A DNA stretch of 64,000 nucleotides from Kineosporiaceae bacterium (GCA_016794595.1 JAEUJN010000018.1:1-64000), one strand, 5' to 3'; shown: positions 42,507 to 51,571, counted from the stretch's first letter. The notes: generated by a model not told the origin, from the letters alone. A program made the numbers and translations.

Positions 42507-43385
42507 GTGCATGAGTTGATCGGTCTGCCGGCGCCACTGGCAGAGCTCGACCGGTGCCTGGTCATGGGCGTGATCAACGTCACTCCCGACTCCTTCAGCG
42601 ACGGGGGCCGGTGGTTCTCCGTCGACGACGCGGTGCGTCGGGGAATCGACCTGACGGCGCAGGGGGCCGACCTGCTCGACGTCGGCGGGGAATCGACCCG
42701 TCCCGGTGCGCTGCGGATCGACGAGGACGAGGAAGCGCGCCGGATCCTGCCGGTGATTCGTCAACTGGTGAAGCTCGGGACGATGGTCAGTGTGGACACC
42801 ACGCGCGGGTCGGTGGCCGGGGCGGCCCTGGATGCCGGCGCCTGCCTGGTGAACGACGTCAGCGGCGGGCGCGCCGATCCGACGATGGCTCGGGTGGTGG
42901 CGCAGGCGCAGGTGCCATTCGTGGTCATGCACTGGCGAGGGCACAGCGACGTCATGGAATCACTCGCCCACTATGACGACGTGGTGAGCGAGGTCAGCGC
43001 CGAGTTGTCGGCGCAGGTGGGGGAGCTGGTCGCGGCCGGGGTCGACGAGCGTCGGCTGGTGCTCGACCCGGGCTTCGGATTCGCCAAGAACGCCCGCCAC
43101 AGCTGGGAGCTGTTCTCCTCGATCGACCGGCTGCTCGAACTCGGCCGGCCCGTGTTGATCGGTACGTCCCGGAAGCGGTTTCTCGCCGAAGCCGTTGCCG
43201 TGCAGCAGATTTCGGGCGCAAGTGCTGACCCATCGGTGCGAGACGGGGCCACCGCTGCCACCTCCGCTCTGGCTGCCGCGGCAGGTGCTTGGGGGGTTCG
43301 CGTTCACGAGGTGGCGGCATCGGCGGACGCCGTCCGGGTGGCTGCTCGCGCCCGGGCAGCCTCCGGTGGGGTGAGCCACGGATGA
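42507..43385 (+). CDS. folP: Dihydropteroate synthase
   Basis: A 292-residue TIM-barrel enzyme joining p-aminobenzoate to dihydropterin pyrophosphate; the sulfonamide target. Signatures are intact: MGVINVTPDSFSDGG, GADLLDVGGESTRPGA, INDVSGG-type NDVSGGRADP, and LDPGFGFAKNARHSWELF; the pterin/phosphate site GTSRKRFL is also present. GTG 42507 is chosen because a TAGGGT -10 stands 6 nt upstream; GTG 42501 is the alternative. The stop overlaps folBK by ATGA, so translation is coupled. Confidence 0.94.
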   Translation: MHELIGLPAPLAELDRCLVMGVINVTPDSFSDGGRWFSVDDAVRRGIDLTAQGADLLDVGGESTRPGALRIDEDEEARRILPVIRQLVKLGTMVSVDTTRGSVAGAALDAGACLVNDVSGGRADPTMARVVAQAQVPFVVMHWRGHSDVMESLAHYDDVVSEVSAELSAQVGELVAAGVDERRLVLDPGFGFAKNARHSWELFSSIDRLLELGRPVLIGTSRKRFLAEAVAVQQISGASADPSVRDGATAATSALAAAAGAWGVRVHEVAASADAVRVAARARAASGGVSHG

Positions 43386-44248
43386 GCGAGCACGACCACA
43401 TTCTGCTGAAAGGGTTACGGGTCAAGGGGTTTCACGGGGTCTTCGAGCACGAGCGCCGAGCTGGGCAGGACTTCCTCATCGACGTCGCGCTGCAGCTCGA
43501 CACGCGGCCGGCCGCCGGTACGGACCAGTTGGAGGACACGGTCGACTACGGGGCACTTGCGATCGGCCTGGCCGAGATCGTCCGGGGTGAGCCGGTGAAC
43601 CTGCTGGAGACCCTGGCCGAGCGTCTGGCTGATCGGTGCCTGGCAGACCAACGGGTCGTCCAGGCCGAGGTGACCGTGCACAAGCCGGAAGCTCCCATTC
43701 CCGAGATGTTCAGCGACGTGGCAGTGCGCATCCGTCGCGGCCGGGCGGTCGCAGTGGACGCCGTCCTCGCGCTGGGCTCGAATCTCGGCGACCGGCTGGC
43801 GACGCTGCAGTCCGCCGTCGATGCCCTGCGCGCGGTGGTGGGGATCGAGGTGACCGCTGTCTCGCCGGTGGTCGAGACCGATCCCGTCGGCGGGCCCGAA
43901 CAGCCCGACTATCTGAACGCCGTGGTGCTGGTGCGGACGACGCTCGAGCCGGAAGTCCTGCTGACGAGGTGTCAGAGAATCGAGGCCGAGCATGGCCGAG
44001 TACGCGAAACCCGTTGGGGGCCGAGGACTCTGGATATCGATCTGATCGCCGTCGGCGATCGTCGTCATTCGTCGGACAGACTCGAACTGCCGCATCCGCG
44101 GGCAGCCGAGCGTGCCTTCGTCCTGGTGCCGTGGTCGGATCTCGACCCCGCCGCATGGGTCGCGGGGGTGGGCTCGGTGGCGGAGCTGGCGCGGAGCGCG
44201 CCGGATCTGGCCGGGGTGCGCCGACGGCCCGAACTGGTGGTCCGGTGA
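43382..44248 (+). CDS. folBK: Bifunctional dihydroneopterin aldolase / HPPK fusion
   Basis: A 288-residue fusion of two consecutive folate enzymes. Residues 1-118 are dihydroneopterin aldolase (GLRVKGFHGVFEHERRAGQ, DTVDYGALA, VTVHKPEAPIP). Residues 124-288 are 6-hydroxymethyl-dihydropterin pyrophosphokinase (LALGSNLGDRLATLQSAV, ETDPVGGPEQPDYLNAVV, RWGPRTLDIDLIAVGD, LPHPRAAERAFVLVPW). The join is only a few residues (RGRAVAVDA). In many actinobacteria these are two adjacent genes. ATG overlaps the folP stop; the last base overlaps the DUF3180 start. Confidence 0.94.
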   Translation: MSEHDHILLKGLRVKGFHGVFEHERRAGQDFLIDVALQLDTRPAAGTDQLEDTVDYGALAIGLAEIVRGEPVNLLETLAERLADRCLADQRVVQAEVTVHKPEAPIPEMFSDVAVRIRRGRAVAVDAVLALGSNLGDRLATLQSAVDALRAVVGIEVTAVSPVVETDPVGGPEQPDYLNAVVLVRTTLEPEVLLTRCQRIEAEHGRVRETRWGPRTLDIDLIAVGDRRHSSDRLELPHPRAAERAFVLVPWSDLDPAAWVAGVGSVAELARSAPDLAGVRRRPELVVR

Positions 44249-44703
44249 TGCGCGCGACCCGCCTGGTACACCTGCTGCTGATCGCTCTGACCAGCACGGG
44301 GGTGGGGTGGATTGCACTGGACACCTTGCAGCGCAACGGAAGTGATCCCCTTCCGGTCCCGTGGACCGCGCCGGCCGGGCTGCTCGTGCTGGCTGCGGTC
44401 GTGCTCGGGGCGACCCGCGAGGTCCGGCGCTGGGTGACGGGACGCCGCCGCCAGGCGCTGAGCCCGTTGGCCGCCGCGCGGATCGCCGTCCTGGCCGCCG
44501 CGGCCAGTTACGTGGGTGCCGGTCTGGCCGGCTGGTACTCGGCCCAGGCGCTGGTGGCACTGCGCGCACTGGTGGGCAACCGCCGTGAACTGTTCTGGCT
44601 GGCCGTGGCCAGCGCGGTCACCGCGCTGGTGCTGACGATCGCCGGCCTGGTCGGGCAACGGTGGTGCAGGCGCCCGCCGTCCGAGGAGGACGAGGGTGCC
44701 TGA
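44248..44703 (+). CDS. DUF3180 family membrane protein
   Basis: A 151-residue protein with four membrane segments and the usual DUF3180 loops (RRQALSPLAAARIAVLAAA, SYVGAGLAGWYSAQAL). This family follows folK in most actinobacteria; its role is unknown. ATG overlaps the folBK stop as TGATG. Its TGA stop and the stop of the convergent STAND gene are the two halves of one TGATCA. Confidence 0.9.
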   Translation: MRATRLVHLLLIALTSTGVGWIALDTLQRNGSDPLPVPWTAPAGLLVLAAVVLGATREVRRWVTGRRRQALSPLAAARIAVLAAAASYVGAGLAGWYSAQALVALRALVGNRRELFWLAVASAVTALVLTIAGLVGQRWCRRPPSEEDEGA

Positions 44704-47337
44704 TCAACCTGTGATGGTGGACCACGATCGGCGAGCGGCGGTCAGTGCCTGGGTGGCACTCCACTGTCCGCCGCGGGCCAGGTTCTCGTCGAACACGCTG
44801 TCCGCCAGTGTCGAGGCGACCGCCGAGATCAGCCGGGCACGCAAGGGCCTCAGGAACGGCCAGACCACAACCCCGGCGATCCTGCGTACCCGATCCGCTG
44901 CCCCCAGGTAACGCGCGGCCAGCTCTGGACCACCGAACAGGCTGCCGGAGAACAGGATCAGCGCGGCCACGGCGTCCAGGCAATTGGCCATGCCCTCGGG
45001 GTCGTGCAGTTCGAGGTGGATTCGGGCCGACTCGTCCAGCAACTCCATCGCGCGTTGGGGGTGGCCGGCCAGCAGGGCGTCCGCTGCCAGCTGATCGTGC
45101 ACCAGGGCCACCAGGTGGTCGTCCTCGATCGTGCGGGCGTGCCCCAGGGCCAGCTCGTGTCGTTCCCGAGCCCGTTCGACCCGCCCCGCCAGCAGGTCCA
45201 GGTCACCGAGCGGGATCAGGGCCAGCGCCTGACCCCACAGGTCCCGAGCGGCGGTGAAGGCTGAGAGCGACTGCTCCAGCAACCGCTCCGCCGCCGGATC
45301 CCCGGCCGGCGCCAGCAGCGCGGAGCTGAACCACACCTGGGCGAGCAATGCCCGGTCGCCTCGTTCCCGGGCGCCCCGCTCGGCGGCCGCCAGCAGCGGC
45401 CGAGCCTGCTCGGTGCGGCCGGTGGCGATCCGCATCGTCCCGCGCGACCACGCCAGCAGATCGGCCTCGGACGGCGCGAGCCTCGCCGCCGAGTTCAGTC
45501 CGGCAACGGTCTCGGCCAACGTGAGCATCTCGGTGAAGACCCTCCGGCCCCACCAGTAACGGGTCAGCCGCGCGCTGATGGTGACCGCCAGGGTCGCGTC
45601 GTCGGTGTCCACCGCCCAGGCGAGGACGGTGCGGATCGCGTCCAGCTCGGCGTCCAGCCGGGTGCGCCAGCGGCGTGAGCCGGGGCCCCCACCGCCGTGT
45701 TCGGCGCGCTCGGCCAGTTCGCCCACGTAGCCGGCGAGTGCGGCCATCACCAGCGCGCGATCCCCGGCGAGCTCGAGCTGCTCGGTGGCGTAGCTGCGCA
45801 CCGCGGCCAGCATCCGGAACCTGGGCTCCCCGGGGGCGTCGACGTCCACCATGAGCAGGCTCTGCTCGACCAGCTGACCGAGGTGGGCCAAGGCATCCCC
45901 CTCCACCCCCTCCACCCCGTCCAGCACGGCCTGCGCAGCGGCGGCGGTCCAGCCCCCCGCCACCACCGACAGCGAGCGCAGGGCACGCTGTTCGGCGGGC
46001 TCGAGCAACCCGTGGCTCCAGGCGATCGTCGAGCGCATGGTGCGCTGCCGCCGGGGCGCGTCCACCTCGGTCGAGGCGAGGTCCAAGGTGCTCTCGGGGG
46101 CGACGTCCGACAGTGGCAGCAGCCGCATCCGAGCCGCCGCCAGTTCCAGGGCCAGGGGGATGCCCTCCAGCCGCCGCACGACGTCCGCCAGCTGGTCGGC
46201 GTTGTCGGGGGTCACCGTGAACTCGGGCCGCACCTGACCCGCGCGTCGGGCGAACAGCCGCACCGCTGCCGAGGCCGAGACCTCGGAGGGCCCACAGCCC
46301 GGGGAGGGCACTGCCAGTGGCCCGAGGGGGAACTCGTGTTCACCGCGCAGGTGCAGGACTGCCCGGCTGGTGGCCAGGACCTGCAGTGCCGGGCAGTGGG
46401 CGAGGAGCCGGGCGATCTCGGGCCCTGCGGCCAGCACGTGTTCGACGTTGTCCAGGACGAGCAGGACCCGATGGCCGGCCAGCACGTCCACCAGCACCTC
46501 ACCGACCGCCCGGGCGGCCGGCGTGACCCGCAAGGCCGCCGCCACCGCGGGCAGGACCTGCTCGGGCCGGGTGGCCAGGGACAGGTCGACGAAGCACACG
46601 GCGTCCAACCTCGGCCCGAGCTCGTGCGCCACGGCCAGGGCGAGCCGGGTCTTGCCGATGCCCCCCGGCCCCAGCAGCGTCACCAGCCGCACCTGGGGAT
46701 CCGCCAGCAACTCACCGATCCGGCCTCGTTCGGCCTCGCGATCGACCAGGGCAGAGGCGGGGGCCGGCAGTGCGGCCGGGCTCAGCGCTCGGGGCATCCG
46801 GTCGCCGGAGGATCCGGCCGCGCCCCGGAACCGCTCGGTGAGCAGCACCGCCAGGTCGTCGGCGACCCGTCGGCCCAGCTCGGACGCCGAGGCGAAGGGT
46901 GCCGTGGACGCTCCCGAGGAGGCCCACATGCGCTCGATCAGGGCGGCCAGTCTCGGGTCCCGGTCGGGTGCCGGCGTGCGCAGGTACAGCAGCCGGGGCC
47001 GATCCGCAGCGAGCAGGTACTCGTCCTCCAGGCCGGAGATCGTGCTGCCGGGGGCAATCCAGCCGTACCGCTCACCGTAGATCCCGACGAAGACGTCGCT
47101 CTGCTCCAGATAGGACACATACAGCTCACGTGGCGGGTGCGCCCGGGCCCCGAGTTCGAACATCACCGGGGTCAGGTGGAGGCCGCTGACGGCCTCCCGG
47201 ACGGCGGCGCGCTCGGGCGCGAGCTCCTCCAGGGTCGAGGACACGAACACCCGCACCCGCCGATCCCAGGTCGCGATCGACGGGGGATCGAGGTCCACGG
47301 GGACCGCCTCCTCGGGGAGGTGGGGCGGGGTGAACAT
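44704..47337 (-). CDS. DUF4062 - STAND ATPase - TPR-like repeat protein
   Basis: An 877-residue multidomain protein. Residues 28-110 are DUF4062 (VFVSSTLEELAPERAAV, DVFVGIYGERYGWI), a nucleotide-like fold often placed as the effector of NTPase signalling proteins. Residues 195-480 are an NB-ARC/STAND ATPase with Walker A GPGGIGKT (223-230) and Walker B VLLVLDN (291-297). The C-terminal ~380 residues are helical TPR-like repeats. No HTH, so not a classical AfsR/LuxR regulator. The order effector - STAND - sensor repeats is also that of antiphage Avs-type proteins; signalling or immunity are both possible. Confidence 0.82.
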   Translation of the reverse strand: MFTPPHLPEEAVPVDLDPPSIATWDRRVRVFVSSTLEELAPERAAVREAVSGLHLTPVMFELGARAHPPRELYVSYLEQSDVFVGIYGERYGWIAPGSTISGLEDEYLLAADRPRLLYLRTPAPDRDPRLAALIERMWASSGASTAPFASASELGRRVADDLAVLLTERFRGAAGSSGDRMPRALSPAALPAPASALVDREAERGRIGELLADPQVRLVTLLGPGGIGKTRLALAVAHELGPRLDAVCFVDLSLATRPEQVLPAVAAALRVTPAARAVGEVLVDVLAGHRVLLVLDNVEHVLAAGPEIARLLAHCPALQVLATSRAVLHLRGEHEFPLGPLAVPSPGCGPSEVSASAAVRLFARRAGQVRPEFTVTPDNADQLADVVRRLEGIPLALELAAARMRLLPLSDVAPESTLDLASTEVDAPRRQRTMRSTIAWSHGLLEPAEQRALRSLSVVAGGWTAAAAQAVLDGVEGVEGDALAHLGQLVEQSLLMVDVDAPGEPRFRMLAAVRSYATEQLELAGDRALVMAALAGYVGELAERAEHGGGGPGSRRWRTRLDAELDAIRTVLAWAVDTDDATLAVTISARLTRYWWGRRVFTEMLTLAETVAGLNSAARLAPSEADLLAWSRGTMRIATGRTEQARPLLAAAERGARERGDRALLAQVWFSSALLAPAGDPAAERLLEQSLSAFTAARDLWGQALALIPLGDLDLLAGRVERARERHELALGHARTIEDDHLVALVHDQLAADALLAGHPQRAMELLDESARIHLELHDPEGMANCLDAVAALILFSGSLFGGPELAARYLGAADRVRRIAGVVVWPFLRPLRARLISAVASTLADSVFDENLARGGQWSATQALTAARRSWSTITG

Positions 47338-47420
47338 GCGCGTTCCGGGTCACGGGGGTACCTCTACTCTGAGCCATTCATCCGATATGGGCTGATCGAG
47401 ATGATTGCGGGGGTGCCCAC

Positions 47421-48347
47421 GTGAGTGACATCGGAGCCCGGTTCCCCCGAGGCGTCCGGGTGGACCGCCGCTGGGCCGCTGGGCCCGTGTCACAGGATGG
47501 GGCCCGTGACCTGGCGCCGGCCACGGTCGTCCTGCTCTGGGCGTTCGGGGCGCTCACCGCGCTCGCCGTCCTGTCCTTGCTGGGCGGGGCGAGCCGGACG
47601 GCGGACCTGTTCGCCTGGCCGATCCGGCCTCCGCTGGCGGCGGCTGCCGTCGGTGCCGGATACGGGGCAGGGTGCGTTCTGGTGCTGCTCACCCTGCGCG
47701 ACGGCCGGTGGGCGGTGGCCCGACGGCCGCTGGCCACGATCTGGGTGTTCACCGTCTTCACCCTGGTGGCCTCGGTGGCTCACCTGCACCGGCTCCACCT
47801 GCACGAACCGGCCGTCCTGCCGCGGGTGGCCGCCTGGTTCTGGCTGCTCGTCTACGTGGTCGTGCCCCCCGTGATGCTCTGGGTGATGATCGCCCAGGAG
47901 CGCCGCGCGGCCGGAGATCGCGCCGGAGTGATCCTCGGACGGCAGCGCCTGCCCAGGCTGGCGAGCGCCTCCCTGGGTGTGCACTGCCTGGTGCTGGCCG
48001 CCGCCGGGGTCTCGCTCTACCTCAACCTGGCGCCGGTGATGCGGGCCTGGCCCTGGTCGCTGACCCCGTTCATGGCGCAGGTGACCGGTGCCTGGTTGAT
48101 CGCCTTCTCCCTGGCGGCGTTGCTGTCGATGCCGGCCGACCCGAGGAGCCTGCTCCCGGCGGCCGCCGGTTACACGGCCTTCGGCCTGCTGGAACTGCTG
48201 GTCCTGGCCCTGCACCCGGACGACGTGCGCCCGGGGCCGGTGCTCATCGCTCACCTGGTGCTGATGAGCTGGGTCGTGCTGGTCGGGGTGTGGGGGATGG
48301 CTCTGGCCGCGCGCCGAGAGCCCGCCGGTGCGGCGGGATCGACATGA
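47421..48347 (+). CDS. Integral membrane protein, eight or more segments
   Basis: A 308-residue membrane protein of unknown family with about eight hydrophobic segments (VVLLWAFGALTALAVLSLL, AAAAVGAGYGAGCVLVLLTL, WFWLLVYVVVPPVMLWVMI and others) and a His-containing loop HLHRLHLHEP. GTG 47421 is 83 bp from the divergent STAND start. The end overlaps the flavoprotein gene by ATGA, so the two products are probably made together and may form a membrane-bound redox pair. Confidence 0.75.
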   Translation: MSDIGARFPRGVRVDRRWAAGPVSQDGARDLAPATVVLLWAFGALTALAVLSLLGGASRTADLFAWPIRPPLAAAAVGAGYGAGCVLVLLTLRDGRWAVARRPLATIWVFTVFTLVASVAHLHRLHLHEPAVLPRVAAWFWLLVYVVVPPVMLWVMIAQERRAAGDRAGVILGRQRLPRLASASLGVHCLVLAAAGVSLYLNLAPVMRAWPWSLTPFMAQVTGAWLIAFSLAALLSMPADPRSLLPAAAGYTAFGLLELLVLALHPDDVRPGPVLIAHLVLMSWVVLVGVWGMALAARREPAGAAGST

Positions 48348-50218
48348 CCGAGGAGAGCGCGGGCGGGCGAGACGTCGAGGAGGGGAGCGTGGGCCCCGCT
48401 GCCCCGCCGGACGACGTCCGGCCGGTCATCCTCGCCGCCACCCGCGAACCGGCCTCCCGCGCGGCACTGCGGGCCCAGCTGTCCGGCCGCTACGGCCTCG
48501 ATTACCAGGTCGTCGTCCTGGACGACCCCGCCCGGTTGCCCGCACGGGTGGCCGAGTGGGGGGATCAGGCGCCGATCGCGCTCATCCTGGCCGGCTACGG
48601 CGAGCGCGATCCGGACGGGCTCGAGGCCCTGGCTCGGGCGGGTGCGGGGCACAGTTCGGCGCGGGCCGCGCTGCGGGTGGCTGTCGTCCGTTGGGGGGAC
48701 TGGTCGACCACGGCGCCGATCTTCGAGGCGATCACCCTCGGCTGGCTGGACCGTTGGGTGACCCAGCCGCTCCAGGTCCGGGACGAGGAGTTCCACCGCG
48801 GGGTGAGCGAGCTGCTGGAGGAGTGGGCGTCGCGCACCGGGCAGGGCTTCCAGGCGGTACGGATCATCGGACCGCACTGGGCGCCGCGCACCCAGGAATT
48901 GCGGGACCTGTTCACCCGCAACCGGATCCCGATCGCGTTCCACTCCTCGGACGAGCCCGAGGGCAAGGCCGTGCTGTCCTCCCTCGGGCTCGACCGGCCC
49001 ACCCTGCCCGTGGTCGAGTTGCGCTTCACCACCGACCCTGCGGTGCTGTGCGATCCGACCGACCTGGACATCGCCCTGGCCTTCGGCCTGATGCAGCCGC
49101 TGGCACCCGACGAGGTGTTCGACGTGGTGATCATCGGTGGTGGACCGGCGGGGCTGGGAGCCGCGGTCTATGCGGCCTCCGAGGGGCTGCACACCCTGGT
49201 GGTCGAGGTCGAGGCGGTGGGGGGCCAGGCAGGAACCAGTTCGTTGATCCGCAACTACCTGGGCTTTCCCACCGGGCTGTCCGGCAGCCGACTGACCTTC
49301 GCCGCCTACCAACAGGCCTGGGCGTTCGGTGCCCGGTTCCTGTTCATGCGCTCGGCGGTCACGCTCGACCAGGCGGACGGGCTGCACCGGATCGGCCTCT
49401 CGGACGGCACGGTGGCCCGGGCCCGGGCGGTGGTGCTGGCGCCGGGGGCCACCTACCGTCGGCTCGGGGTGCCCGCCCTGGAGAAGCTGCAGGGCCGAGG
49501 GGTGTTCTACGGCGCGGCGGTGGCCGAGGCGCGGGCGATGCGAGGGCGTCGGGTCCTGGTGGCCGGGGGTGGTAACTCGGCGGGTCAGGCCGCCGTCCAC
49601 CTGGCTCGTCACGCCGAGCAGGTGACCATCCTGGTCCGCCGGGCGGGCCTGGCCGAGACCATGTCGGACTACCTGGTGCGCGAGATCGCCTCGCTGCCCA
49701 ACCTCCAGGTCCGGCCCCGGGTACAGATCGTCGGGGGTCAGGGCGAGGACTTCCTGCGGGGGGTCGAGCTCGAACACCTGGACACGGGGGAGCGCGAACT
49801 CGTCGAGGGGGTGCTGTTCATCCTGATCGGCTCGGTGCCCCGCACCGAATGGCTGCGAGGGACCGTGGCCCTGGACCGGTGGGGGGCGGTGCTCACCGGC
49901 GGCGACCTGCTCACCGGCGCGACGGAGGAAGCAGCTGACGCGGACCACGCAGGCGATCGGGTGGGCCGGGCCCCCGACCGGCCGTCCTGGCCGCTGGACC
50001 GGGCACCGATGATGCTCGAGACCTCACGGCCGGGGGTCTTCGCGGTCGGCGACGTCCGGTCCGGGGCGGTCCGCCGGGTGGCCTCGGCCGTGGGGGAAGG
50101 GGCCCTGGCGGTGACCCTGGTGCACCGGTTCCTGGCCTCGTCGCAGACTGCTCACGGGGGTGAGGGTTCTGTGACCGGTGTGACTGGTGAAAACAGTGGT
50201 GTGAAGTCGGGTACGTAG
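48344..50218 (+). CDS. Receiver-like / thioredoxin-reductase-like flavoprotein
   Basis: A 624-residue fusion. Residues 28-150 resemble a response-regulator receiver but the acceptor-Asp position (IALILAGYGERDPDG) is lost. Residues 165-255 look like a thioredoxin/glutaredoxin-fold segment without a CxxC. From 258 on is a two-dinucleotide-domain flavoprotein: FAD loop VIIGGGPAGLGAA, NADPH loop VAGGGNSAGQAA near 408-416, and GVFAVGDVRSG. The redox pair of true thioredoxin reductases is replaced by GAAV near 389, as in the sensor-fused members of this family. Electron acceptor unknown; the membrane partner is a candidate. Confidence 0.82.
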   Translation: MTEESAGGRDVEEGSVGPAAPPDDVRPVILAATREPASRAALRAQLSGRYGLDYQVVVLDDPARLPARVAEWGDQAPIALILAGYGERDPDGLEALARAGAGHSSARAALRVAVVRWGDWSTTAPIFEAITLGWLDRWVTQPLQVRDEEFHRGVSELLEEWASRTGQGFQAVRIIGPHWAPRTQELRDLFTRNRIPIAFHSSDEPEGKAVLSSLGLDRPTLPVVELRFTTDPAVLCDPTDLDIALAFGLMQPLAPDEVFDVVIIGGGPAGLGAAVYAASEGLHTLVVEVEAVGGQAGTSSLIRNYLGFPTGLSGSRLTFAAYQQAWAFGARFLFMRSAVTLDQADGLHRIGLSDGTVARARAVVLAPGATYRRLGVPALEKLQGRGVFYGAAVAEARAMRGRRVLVAGGGNSAGQAAVHLARHAEQVTILVRRAGLAETMSDYLVREIASLPNLQVRPRVQIVGGQGEDFLRGVELEHLDTGERELVEGVLFILIGSVPRTEWLRGTVALDRWGAVLTGGDLLTGATEEAADADHAGDRVGRAPDRPSWPLDRAPMMLETSRPGVFAVGDVRSGAVRRVASAVGEGALAVTLVHRFLASSQTAHGGEGSVTGVTGENSGVKSGT

Positions 50219-50244
50219 TGTGAGATGCCGCAAAAAGGACACGA

Positions 50245-50277
50245 ATGATGCAGGGTCGGTCCGCGTCCTCGGCGTGA
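50245..50277 (+). CDS. Possible 10-codon leader ORF
   Basis: AAAAGGA (50233-50239) stands 5 nt before ATG ATG and a short frame MMQGRSASSA ending in TGA. It lies between the flavoprotein stop and the next gene. No regulatory codon pattern is apparent; it may be chance. Confidence 0.2.
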   Translation: MMQGRSASSA

Positions 50278-50372
50278 CCAGGGACGCTGTCCGAGAGAGG
50301 GCTTCGGAAGGTGCCTTCAGGACACGCCGGAGTGTCGGAGCCCGGTTACCAGATGTGTTGGGCCGATCCGCC

Positions 50373-50378
50373 TAGGTT
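50373..50378 (+). promoter_or_regulatory. Probable -10 element, leaderless start
   Basis: TAGGTT lies 8 nt before GTG 50387 with no ribosome site. Confidence 0.45.
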
Positions 50379-50386
50379 TGGTCGCC

Positions 50387-51559
50387 GTGAAGGGACGCCA
50401 CACCTCGGGAGACGACGGACAGCGCTGGGCGCCGAATGCCAGGCAGGCGGCGCTGGCGATAGCCCCCATGGCCGCGCTGGTGATCGCGGTCGGCGGTGCA
50501 GGTGCCGGGCTGCTGCTGCACCGCGCGGACGTCGCGGCAGCGGCTGCCGGCGCCGGCGCGATGGGGGTCGCCCTGGAACAGATGGGCGCGCGCGGGAGCC
50601 GGCGGCGCCTGCGCCAGGACCGCGCCGAGATGCGGGCCCGGATCCGCGAGCTGGAGAGCGCGATCACGGCCTTGCGTCGTGAACTGGATGCCGCGCCGTC
50701 CGTGCTGCGGCCCGTGCCGCCCCCGACCCCGATCACCGGCCCGCTGCCACTGGTGGACGCCTTCGATCGCCCGGCGGCGCCGGCCACCCCGCGCTCGCTG
50801 CCGATCCTGACCTCCAACCGCCGCGGCCTGCAGTCGTGCGCGCCGGGGGCTCCGGGCGCCCTGGTGCCCGCACTGTCCGCCGACGGTGCCGGACCGATGA
50901 CCGCCTTCGGCCTGCCGGCGCAGCGACCACCGGCCACGCCCATCACCGGCCTCGAGCTGGCCATGCACCACGACCCCTCGCTGCCCACGCTCTCGCCCGG
51001 ACCGGCGGCACCCGTGCTGGCGACCTCCGGCGTGCCGGTGCTCGAGCCCGGCCCGAGCGAGCCCCTCGACGCCCTCGGCGCGGCCCCTGCGGGCAGTGGC
51101 CGGCACGCCGGGCTCGGCCGGCACGCCACCACCCGCCCGGTGCTGGAGCCGGTGGCGGTCGCGTCCCTGCACGACGGGCACGCCCCGGTGCCGCACGACG
51201 TCCCGGTGCCGCACGAGGCGGCGGTGGTCGACCTGCGCACCCTGCCCCAGCGGCGCCCCGCGACCGCGGTGCTGTCCCCGGTCGAGGTCGAGGACCTGGT
51301 CTACGCCTCGATCAGTGCACCGGAGCAGGAGGACGTCGTGCTGCACCTCGAGCGGCCGCAGCGCCGTCCGGCCAGCCTGTTCGAGCCGGTCCACCAGCAC
51401 CTCGTGCCCGAACGCCCGGTCACGGTCGACCAGGACGCCCTGCGCGAGCTGGCGGCCGGGGCGCGCGCCGCCTCGCGGGCCATGCGGCCCGGACTGCCGC
51501 CGTCCCCGTTCTTCACCCCGGGAGCGTTCATCGAGGAGGAGGACCGGACGGCGTCCTGA
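50387..51559 (+). CDS. Hypothetical membrane-anchored Pro/Ala-rich protein
   Basis: A 390-residue protein I do not recognise. Two adjacent hydrophobic stretches near residues 18-60 (AALAIAPMAALVIAVGGAGAGLLL and the Ala-rich AAAAAGAGAMGVAL) are followed by a basic coiled-coil-like helix (RRRLRQDRAEMRARIRELES) and then about 250 low-complexity residues rich in Pro, Ala and Val with repeated PVP and HD blocks. The C-terminus is acidic. GTG 50387 is used because of the adjacent -10; TTG 50378 is in frame. A cell-envelope or scaffold role is possible but unsupported. Confidence 0.6.
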   Translation: MKGRHTSGDDGQRWAPNARQAALAIAPMAALVIAVGGAGAGLLLHRADVAAAAAGAGAMGVALEQMGARGSRRRLRQDRAEMRARIRELESAITALRRELDAAPSVLRPVPPPTPITGPLPLVDAFDRPAAPATPRSLPILTSNRRGLQSCAPGAPGALVPALSADGAGPMTAFGLPAQRPPATPITGLELAMHHDPSLPTLSPGPAAPVLATSGVPVLEPGPSEPLDALGAAPAGSGRHAGLGRHATTRPVLEPVAVASLHDGHAPVPHDVPVPHEAAVVDLRTLPQRRPATAVLSPVEVEDLVYASISAPEQEDVVLHLERPQRRPASLFEPVHQHLVPERPVTVDQDALRELAAGARAASRAMRPGLPPSPFFTPGAFIEEEDRTAS

Positions 51560-51571
51560 CGCCGCCGGCGC

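Noticed and set aside
42305-42510. Chromosomal replication origin
   Set aside because: The AT-richer patch and DnaA-like boxes recall an origin, but dnaA, dnaN, rpmH and recF are absent and boxes are mostly 7/9 matches; kept only as a possible DnaA-binding or response-regulator array.
44704-50218. Complete defence island
   Set aside because: Only the STAND protein has a defence-like layout; neighbours are folate genes and a redox pair, and no nuclease, methylase or integrase is present.
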